7,204 bases of DNA from Smithellaceae bacterium. Its GTDB lineage: Bacteria; Desulfobacterota; Syntrophia; Syntrophales; JAQULV01. Every line of letters starts with the position of its first letter. The stretch's first letter is position 1. The position numbers were made by a program, and so were the translations under genes. This document shows positions 1-5,613 of the stretch, piece after piece. Under the pieces are notes generated by a model, which ran no database searches, was not told the DNA's origin, and saw only the letters and a list, made by a program, of their open reading frames with translations. Location of the stretch: the NCBI GenBank assembly GCA_028718405.1, contig JAQULV010000064.1:1-7204 (forward strand). Reading direction: 5' to 3'.

Positions 1-100
1 GATCACGGTGAAGGGGTACGGTCTGACAAAACCCGTGGCCAGCAACGCTACAAAGCACGGCAGGGAATTGAACCGCCGTGTTGAGATCGTAATCTACTAA
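1..100 (+). CDS. OmpA/Pal-family C-terminal domain protein (3' end only)
   Basis: Only the last 32 codons are present, read from base 2 to the TAA at 98-100; the rest lies left of the window. The visible peptide contains [11 protein letters not shown] and ends with [11 protein letters not shown]. This is the closing part of the OmpA-like domain (PF00691), where the pattern GYG-x-x-x-PVASN followed by NRRVEI is highly conserved. The Arg in the NRRVE stretch belongs to the family's peptidoglycan (diaminopimelate) binding site. Proteins with this ending sit in the outer membrane or periplasm and anchor the envelope to the cell wall. Whether this one is a porin-like OmpA, a lipoprotein such as Pal, or a larger fusion cannot be told from the fragment. 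The gene converges on the minus-strand run that fills the rest of the window and is followed by a strong terminator. Confidence 0.9.
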   Translation, partial: ITVKGYGLTKPVASNATKHGRELNRRVEIVIY

Positions 101-127
101 CTGGAACGCTAAAGTTATTAAAGACAA

Positions 128-168
128 TGAAGGCCGTTGGTTCTTAGAACCAACGGCCTTCACTTTTT
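128..168 (+). terminator. Rho-independent terminator after the OmpA-like gene
   Basis: A perfect 16-bp inverted repeat (128-143 paired with 147-162) encloses a 3-nt loop and is followed by a run of five T at 164-168. It begins 27 nt after the OmpA-like stop codon, so it terminates plus-strand transcription. On the minus strand the same hairpin is followed by a broken T-rich stretch (complement of about 110-127), so it may also stop the opposing operon, whose last stop codon is at 193-195. That second role is inference. Confidence 0.92.
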
Positions 169-192
169 ATGGTGGTGTGATGCAGTTACTGC

Positions 193-993
193 TTAGCGGG
201 GGTCAGGCGCCGTCTTGCAGTCCAGTCTCGCTACCATTACTCCTGAGTGATTCTGATGCGACGATAGGTAATCCGATAAGGGTTGTTCAGAGATAACGAC
301 TCGGCCGGCCTTCTCTGAGGCATGGAGGAGGTGACATTGTTCTCCTACGTAGATCGCCAGGCCCACATGGCTGACATCGAGATTCGACGCGGCGTCAGTG
401 ATGGCGATTATATCTCCGCCGATAATAGAAGAAATGATTCCCGGCAGGGATTCCTTGGAAATGTAACGGGGATTGCGTCCCGTCAAGATACGTTCAACCT
501 CTGATATGGCACGGAAATTCTCGGCATTGAGAAGCGCCGGATACAGATGCCAGTTATCGGTCATGTGGCGCATCTTTTTGGCCTGAGGCCGTCCATTCAA
601 ATCCCTCGTGAGATCGTGGAGAACACCCTTCTGTTCGTTATCAAAAAGCCAATCGGAAAAATAATGAAGACGCGACGAGTAGCTGTCAATACGTCCATAC
701 CGGTAACGTATCAACTGAAGCCTGGCCGCAAATCCCTCGAAGGTGGGTTGCTCTGCGGATAGCTCCATGGTTAGGGCGATGCAATTCTCAACGTAGGTAA
801 CACAGTCGAACTCTCGGAGATTGATGCGAAGAGCTTCGACAGGACCTTCGAGGGTATTGGGGGCGTAAGGTGCATCGAGAAACGATTGTCCAACCGTAAG
901 AAGGAACTCCGAGCACGAGGTGAAGCTTCCTCCGAGGCTAAGATCATCCACGCGATTGGCAAATATTTGCCGGTCTTTTTGCTGAAATATCAA
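193..993 (-). CDS. DUF1460 / NlpC-P60-like N-acetylmuramoyl-L-alanine amidase
   Basis: The 266-residue protein matches the DUF1460 family (PF07313), papain-like amidases of the NlpC/P60 superfamily. The predicted nucleophile is Cys64 in FDCVTYVEN. The general base is most likely His209 in SHVGLAIYVG, with a further conserved histidine at residue 224 in LLHAS. The SRLHYFSDW segment at about 107-115 is also typical. Characterised members cut the MurNAc-L-Ala bond of muropeptides, with reported preference for 1,6-anhydro recycling products; substrate here is inferred. The start is TTG (991-993): it is the only start codon in this frame after an in-frame TGA about 30 nt upstream, and it has a GAGG ribosome site 5 nt before it. 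The start overlaps the TGA of the upstream mutase gene as TTGA, suggesting translational coupling. No signal peptide or membrane segment is visible, which points to a cytoplasmic enzyme unless export uses another route. It is the last gene of the run. Confidence 0.88.
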   Translation of the reverse strand: MIFQQKDRQIFANRVDDLSLGGSFTSCSEFLLTVGQSFLDAPYAPNTLEGPVEALRINLREFDCVTYVENCIALTMELSAEQPTFEGFAARLQLIRYRYGRIDSYSSRLHYFSDWLFDNEQKGVLHDLTRDLNGRPQAKKMRHMTDNWHLYPALLNAENFRAISEVERILTGRNPRYISKESLPGIISSIIGGDIIAITDAASNLDVSHVGLAIYVGEQCHLLHASEKAGRVVISEQPLSDYLSSHQNHSGVMVARLDCKTAPDPR

Positions 994-2357
994 CTTTGCC
1001 TCACGCCCGACCCTTCCAAGATATCAGTCAGGGAGCCTTCGATAAGACCTCTGATGACCGCGAGCCTCTCCTTGGTCTGGGCTTCAAAGCGAAGGACTAG
1101 GACCGGTTGGGTATTGGAAGCGCGAATCAAACCCCAGCCATCCGAAAAGGGAATACGTACCCCATCGATATCGATGATCTCGTAATCATTGCGGAAGCGT
1201 CTTTTCATCTCTTCCACTACCTCAAACTTGATCCCGTCGGGGCAATCAATTCTGATCTCCGGGGTGGTAACGGTTCGAGGAACATCGGCAAGGATGGCAC
1301 TCAATTTCATCTTTGTCTGCGACATTATCTCGAGCAACCGCACAGCGGCGTAGATGGCATCATCGTAGCCGAAGTACCTGTCTGCAAAAAAGAGATGGCC
1401 GCTCATCTCACCGGCGAGCATGGCCTTTTCTTCCTTCATCTTGCCCTTGATGAGAGAATGTCCAGCTTTCCACATGATGGGGCGACCGCCGCGGGCAGCG
1501 ATGTCGTCGTAAAGTTTCTGAGAACACTTGACTTCACCGATAATGGCGACTCCGGGGTTCTCCTTCAAAATATATCTCGAGAAGATGAGCAACAGCTGAT
1601 CGCCCCAAAGCACATTGCCGTCATCGGTAATGACGCCTATGCGATCCGCATCGCCGTCAAACGCTATACCGACGTCGGCCTTCTCTTCAGAGACTAGCCT
1701 GATCAAATCATTTAGATTTTCGGGTATCGTGGGATCAGGAAAATGATGAGGAAAACGGCCATCGGGCTCGCAATAGATGTCCGTGATTTGACAGCCTAGC
1801 TGCCGGAGAATCGGGATAGAAAACAGTCCGCCCACACCGTTACCGCCATCTACGACGACATGTAGTCCGGCCGCTACTGCGACGTTATTGCAGAGGTACC
1901 CCTGATAAGCAGCTGTGATATCCGTAGAACGAAGCATCCCGCGTCCGGAAGAATAGGACTCTTTCTCCATGATGAGCCGCAATTCTTGAATTTCGTCACC
2001 ATAAATTGTGTCAGGGCCGACGCAGATCTTGAATCCGTTGAATTCGGGCGGGTTGTGGCTGCCGGTAACCATTACGCCACCATCGACCCCAAGATGCCGA
2101 ATTGAGAAATAAAGCATCGGTGTCGCGCAAAGGCCGATATCAATGACGTCAACGCCGGTAGATATGATCCCCCTAGCGATCGCGTCATGGAGGGACTCTG
2201 AGGAGAGTCGGCAATCGCGGCCGATAGTCATGGTGCGTGCACCATGGGCTCTTGCATAAGTGCCAATCGACCGTCCAAGTGCCAGCACAAAATCGTCTGT
2301 CAGGTCCTTCTGGACTAGTCCCCGCACGTCATATTCACGGAATACTTCCCTGTTCAT
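990..2357 (-). CDS. algC: Phosphomannomutase/phosphoglucomutase (AlgC-type)
   Basis: This 455-residue enzyme of the alpha-D-phosphohexomutase family interconverts hexose 6-phosphate and 1-phosphate in the cytoplasm, feeding GDP-mannose or UDP-glucose synthesis for polysaccharides. All four family domains are intact. The opening FREYDVRG is typical. The phosphoserine loop is VTGSHNPP with catalytic Ser100. The Mg-binding loop is DGDADR at 234-239. The sugar-recognition loop GEMSGH is at 316-321, whose Glu and Ser contact sugar hydroxyls and mark dual mannose/glucose specificity. The phosphate-binding loop is RASNTQP at 412-418. Length equals that of Pseudomonas AlgC (about 460). I chose ATG at 2355-2357. 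The frame also opens at an ATG at 2403-2405, but that would add 16 unconserved residues, overlap the upstream gene, and bypass an AGGAGG at 2370-2375. With the chosen start the gene begins 19 nt after the P-loop/DRTGG gene. The symbol is by similarity; manB or pmm would serve equally. Confidence 0.93.
   Translation of the reverse strand: MNREVFREYDVRGLVQKDLTDDFVLALGRSIGTYARAHGARTMTIGRDCRLSSESLHDAIARGIISTGVDVIDIGLCATPMLYFSIRHLGVDGGVMVTGSHNPPEFNGFKICVGPDTIYGDEIQELRLIMEKESYSSGRGMLRSTDITAAYQGYLCNNVAVAAGLHVVVDGGNGVGGLFSIPILRQLGCQITDIYCEPDGRFPHHFPDPTIPENLNDLIRLVSEEKADVGIAFDGDADRIGVITDDGNVLWGDQLLLIFSRYILKENPGVAIIGEVKCSQKLYDDIAARGGRPIMWKAGHSLIKGKMKEEKAMLAGEMSGHLFFADRYFGYDDAIYAAVRLLEIMSQTKMKLSAILADVPRTVTTPEIRIDCPDGIKFEVVEEMKRRFRNDYEIIDIDGVRIPFSDGWGLIRASNTQPVLVLRFEAQTKERLAVIRGLIEGSLTDILEGSGVRQS
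999..1002 (-). promoter_or_regulatory. Ribosome binding site deciding the TTG start of the DUF1460 gene
   Basis: On the minus strand GAGG lies 5 nt before TTG, inside the last codons of the mutase gene. The spacing is good and, together with the TTGA overlap, it supports this non-ATG start. Confidence 0.65.
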
Positions 2358-2369
2358 CGCTAAGGGCAA

Positions 2370-2375
2370 CCTCCT
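2370..2375 (-). promoter_or_regulatory. Strong ribosome binding site of the mutase gene
   Basis: A full AGGAGG on the minus strand lies between the upstream stop codon (2377-2379) and the ATG at 2357. The spacing of 12 nt is longer than ideal, but no nearer start codon at a better distance exists: the TTG directly after the motif is too close. It therefore argues against the upstream ATG at 2405. Confidence 0.7.
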
Positions 2376-2376
2376 G

Positions 2377-3414
2377 TCAGAAATCAAGAGACTTGATGTC
2401 AACATGATCCGCGATCATGCTGGTGATGATGGCAATCTTATCCTCATCGTTTTTTGTGGGTAAAGGCTCCATGGTGTCTATCTGTTTCGCAACCTGATAG
2501 GTGTCAGCGGATACGGAAAGCAAGGGGATCTGAGCTTCCTCAGCCCTGGCAATTAGCGCTGCCGGTGGCAGGATGTTATTGGTAACGATAACGGCTGCCG
2601 TATTCGAAGAGAGTGCTGCGGCGATCATATCCGTCCGGTCACCGTCCGTAATAACAAGTTTTGATTCTTGCTGAAAGAGTGGATCCTTCATAGCGGCACT
2701 GCTGGACATGGACCCTATATAAATGCTCTTGGCAGTGCGCCCGACGCCCGCGTCACCGGCAACAACGCGGGCGAACAGACGATCCGCCAGAAAGCCAACC
2801 GAGAAGTAGGAAAGATCACGCTGATAAGGTATCGTACCTAAGATCTTGAGCCCCAGTTGCTGAATCCTCGGAAGGTAGATATCCTCAAAATCTGTCTTGT
2901 TGTCTATCTTATTAATTATGAGACCTTCAATGTTTAATTTCTCTTCTCTCACCAAGACACTGAGAAAAGTTGCATCGTCGAGGATGGTTTCTTCATCGCC
3001 GCTGATAACAAAGAGCATCTGCGCCTCAAGATATCTTGACAGAGAAAGGGCGTCCAGGTGAACCGAGAGGCCATAGGTAATATCCTTACCGGCCTCAATA
3101 AACAATACATCCTTCTCTTTCTCAACTCCCGTGGCCAATTCAATGACTCGTTCCCTGGTCTGTGCCTCATCAAGCATATAGAACAGTTTGGAGTGGTGAA
3201 ATCCGATGCTCATTTCTTCAGGACTTACGTCGAGCCCAAAGATATTGGCGATCAACGCCGCGTCATAATCCCAGAGACGTTTCTTCCGATACAGAAGTCT
3301 TTCTCCGAAGGGTTTTATGTAGCCGATCCTTTTCTGCAAGGCCTTGCCGATACCTATGATTATGCTAGTCTTGCCGGCGTTCTCACGCATCGATGCGACG
3401 ACTAATCTATTCAT
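2377..3414 (-). CDS. BioD-like P-loop/DRTGG protein (Pta N-terminal-like, no transacetylase domain)
   Basis: The 345-residue protein has two parts. Residues about 1-200 resemble the dethiobiotin-synthetase-like P-loop domain (COG0857 type): a Walker A-like loop ENAGKTS at 11-17 (the leading glycine of the classical motif is absent), GYIKP at 31-35, and a strand ending in INKID at 167-171. Residues about 205-320 form a DRTGG domain, with GDRTD at 258-262 in place of the full DRTGG string. The same pair forms the regulatory N-terminal half of long phosphotransacetylases such as E. coli Pta, but the catalytic transacetylase domain is missing, so the protein should not make acetyl-phosphate itself. 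It starts 15 nt after an ADP-forming acyl-CoA ligase, suggesting a nucleotide- or metabolite-sensing partner of that enzyme; this role is inference. The start is ATG at 3412-3414, preceded by GAGGTG at 6 nt. The GTG at 3423 lies inside that ribosome site and is rejected. Confidence 0.85.
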   Translation of the reverse strand: MNRLVVASMRENAGKTSIIIGIGKALQKRIGYIKPFGERLLYRKKRLWDYDAALIANIFGLDVSPEEMSIGFHHSKLFYMLDEAQTRERVIELATGVEKEKDVLFIEAGKDITYGLSVHLDALSLSRYLEAQMLFVISGDEETILDDATFLSVLVREEKLNIEGLIINKIDNKTDFEDIYLPRIQQLGLKILGTIPYQRDLSYFSVGFLADRLFARVVAGDAGVGRTAKSIYIGSMSSSAAMKDPLFQQESKLVITDGDRTDMIAAALSSNTAAVIVTNNILPPAALIARAEEAQIPLLSVSADTYQVAKQIDTMEPLPTKNDEDKIAIITSMIADHVDIKSLDF

Positions 3415-3420
3415 GGAATT

Positions 3421-3426
3421 CACCTC
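3421..3426 (-). promoter_or_regulatory. Ribosome binding site fixing the ATG start at 3414
   Basis: Minus-strand GAGGTG lies 6 nt before the ATG at 3414. It contains the GTG that would open a three-codon longer reading frame, so the longer version would consume its own ribosome site. Confidence 0.75.
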
Positions 3427-3429
3427 ATT

Positions 3430-5550
3430 TTAATCTTTTGTAAGGGCGACCCGTACATCCACGGCCTTCACACCTTTTCCTTGCTCGTAAACGATCAAGG
3501 GATTGATCTCAATCTCTGAGATGCTGCTGCACTTAGTGAGGATGGCGCCTAGCTTGATAATGACGCCGACGAGCGCATCCATATCACGCATCGGCTCGCC
3601 TCGCTCGCCAAGCAGAAGCGGGTATGACTTCAATTGCTTTATCATCGCGAGGATTTCGCGGCGATCAATGGGGAGGCTGCGGAACGAGACGTCCCTGAAT
3701 ACCTCTACATAGATTCCTCCCATGCCGACCATGATCAACGGCCCGAATATGGGATCTTTTCGAGCGCCAACGATCATTTCAAGTCCTGAACTCGCCATCT
3801 CGGCGATTTCGATTCCTTCAACTGCCGCGTGCGGTAGACGGGTGCGACAGTTCTTGATGATAGCGCCATAAGCGTCGATTACCTCTCCGCTATGTTCTAG
3901 ATCCAATGCCACCGCACCAACGTCCGACTTATGGGCGATATCTCTTGAAACTATCTTCATAACCACTGGATAGCCGATGGCGGTAGCACTGCGCACGGCT
4001 CCATCCAGCGTAAGCGCAATCAGTGTCTTGGGGGTTGGTATGCCCGTGATCTGCATTATGTTGTGCGCCTCATGCGAGTACAGAAAATACCTAAGATCCC
4101 GTTTGGCATATAAAGAGATACTCTCGATAGACGATACCTGAACGGCGAAATCTTCAGGGGGATGGTCTTCACGAAGCCGATGGCGTCTGTATGAGTACAG
4201 TGCTCCGAAAGCGGAGGCGCCATCGAGCACATCATCGAAAACGGGAAAAGAGAGGTTCCTGGCTTCTCGTAGGTAATCCTCCGTCTTTTCGCCTCCCAAT
4301 AGAGTGTAGATAACAGGCTTCCCGGCATTACGGAACGAGGCGTATTGGTCGTCAATCGTGCGGGAGAAACCCTCAGCGCCCATGAGGGCCGATTCGCAAA
4401 GAACGCCGAAGGCAGCATGAATATTGTCCGCAGCCAATGCCGCGTCAAATGCCCGGGAAAATTGCTCCGCGGAAGCTTGGCCGGTTAGATCGATAGGGTT
4501 GCCTGTGGCACCAAATTCAGGGGTGAAGGACGAAAAAATTGCATTCAGTTCAGAGACATTATCGTACAAAGGCACACCATATCGCTCGAATGCGTCGGCA
4601 GCCAATACACCCGCGCCACCGCCGTTGGTGATGATTACGGTGTTTTCGCCAGCTGGTATCGGTAACTCGGAAAGTATTTTGCACCAGTTGAATGCCTCCC
4701 TGGCACTTTCAGATCTCAAGCCTCCGCACTGGCGTATGAGATCGTCAAAAACATCATCGGGACCCGCCAGGGAGCCGGTATGAGAAACTGCAGCGATGGC
4801 GCCGCGCTCAGAACGGCCTGATTTGATAATGACAATCGGTTTGATATCTGCGGCCCGCTTCAGAATCCGGAGAAACTTCTCCCCGTCGCGAATTCCTTCG
4901 ATGTACAGAAGCACAACAGCCGTGTCCTCCTGGCACATCAGATATTGCAGGACATCAGCCTCGTCTATGTCGGCCTTGTTTCCGACGGATATAAGTGAAG
5001 ATATCCCTATCTTGGCCACGGCTGCTTTGCCGGCCATGGTCAAACCGAGGGCACCACTCTGAGTGACGATTGCAAGCCGACCGGGGACAACCGGGCCGGA
5101 AATGAAAGTGGCGTTGAGAAATGACGAAGAGGAATAGAGGCCGAAGACGTTCGGTCCGAGCAGTCGCATTCCCTTCGCACGAGCGTATTCTACGATTTTT
5201 TTCTCTTCTTCGAACCGACCTATCTCCGAGAAGCCGGCAGAAATAATGACGGCGTATTTGACTGCTCTATCCGCACATGCCACGACGCAGTCATAAACCA
5301 GCGGGGCAGGGACAGCGATGCAGGCAACATCTACATCGTCTGGGACATTTCTGATGTCTTCGTGGACATCGAGTCCCTTCAGTTTGCCCCCTTTCGGGTT
5401 TATGGGGTATATCTTCCCTCGGTAGCCGCCGGCAAGGATGTTTCTCAAGACAGCGCTGCCGACCTTTGTTTTATCGGTTGACGCCCCAATCACGGCTATC
5501 GAGCGAGGCTCAAACAGGAAACGGATATCGGAATCATAATTATCTAACAT
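3430..5550 (-). CDS. Acetate/acyl-CoA ligase (ADP-forming), fused alpha and beta subunits
   Basis: This 706-residue enzyme belongs to the NDP-forming acyl-CoA synthetase superfamily, which reversibly converts acyl-CoA + ADP + phosphate to acid + CoA + ATP. Domains in order are a CoA-binding Rossmann domain (about 8-145, with RSIAVIGAS and LGPNVFGLYS), a succinyl-CoA-ligase-like domain (about 155-290), a linker/third domain (about 300-455), and an ATP-grasp beta part (about 480-706). The phosphorylated histidine is His257 in AVSHTGSLAG. Glu218 in LLYIEGI and the beta-part His540 in IAHKSDVGAV match other residues known to matter in archaeal Acd. EINPL at 681-685 closes the ATP-grasp core. No GNAT domain is attached, unlike PatZ/Pka proteins, so this looks like a true metabolic ligase. 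Acyl substrate (acetate, propionate, aromatic or branched acid) cannot be read from sequence. ATG at 5550 is the first possible start in the frame and fits the family's N-terminus, though no clear Shine-Dalgarno is seen. It is 63 nt after the CoA-transferase gene. Confidence 0.93.
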   Translation of the reverse strand: MLDNYDSDIRFLFEPRSIAVIGASTDKTKVGSAVLRNILAGGYRGKIYPINPKGGKLKGLDVHEDIRNVPDDVDVACIAVPAPLVYDCVVACADRAVKYAVIISAGFSEIGRFEEEKKIVEYARAKGMRLLGPNVFGLYSSSSFLNATFISGPVVPGRLAIVTQSGALGLTMAGKAAVAKIGISSLISVGNKADIDEADVLQYLMCQEDTAVVLLYIEGIRDGEKFLRILKRAADIKPIVIIKSGRSERGAIAAVSHTGSLAGPDDVFDDLIRQCGGLRSESAREAFNWCKILSELPIPAGENTVIITNGGGAGVLAADAFERYGVPLYDNVSELNAIFSSFTPEFGATGNPIDLTGQASAEQFSRAFDAALAADNIHAAFGVLCESALMGAEGFSRTIDDQYASFRNAGKPVIYTLLGGEKTEDYLREARNLSFPVFDDVLDGASAFGALYSYRRHRLREDHPPEDFAVQVSSIESISLYAKRDLRYFLYSHEAHNIMQITGIPTPKTLIALTLDGAVRSATAIGYPVVMKIVSRDIAHKSDVGAVALDLEHSGEVIDAYGAIIKNCRTRLPHAAVEGIEIAEMASSGLEMIVGARKDPIFGPLIMVGMGGIYVEVFRDVSFRSLPIDRREILAMIKQLKSYPLLLGERGEPMRDMDALVGVIIKLGAILTKCSSISEIEINPLIVYEQGKGVKAVDVRVALTKD

Positions 5551-5613
5551 AAGTACCGTACAACCGGTGATGTGGTGTTTCTGGAGGTTGACTGATTTGG
5601 GTGGGCTTGCTCA

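Noticed and set aside
1107..1697. 196-codon open frame on the plus strand
   Set aside because: It is antisense to the mutase gene, across its metal-binding and sugar-binding loops. It is a by-product of that gene's codon usage.
2358..2405. 16-codon N-terminal extension of the mutase starting at ATG 2405
   Set aside because: It overlaps the end of the upstream gene and adds residues absent from the family. A full AGGAGG lies between it and the internal ATG at 2357.
3415..3423. GTG start for the P-loop/DRTGG gene
   Set aside because: The GTG is part of the GAGGTG ribosome site of the ATG at 3414.
4056..4448. 130-codon open frame on the minus strand
   Set aside because: It is an out-of-frame shadow inside the ADP-forming ligase, which is continuous and intact here.
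5551..5613. Possible promoter or terminator in the 63-nt gap before the ligase gene
   Set aside because: I see no sigma70-like or sigma54-like box pair and no hairpin with a T run; only a short ACCGGT palindrome is present.
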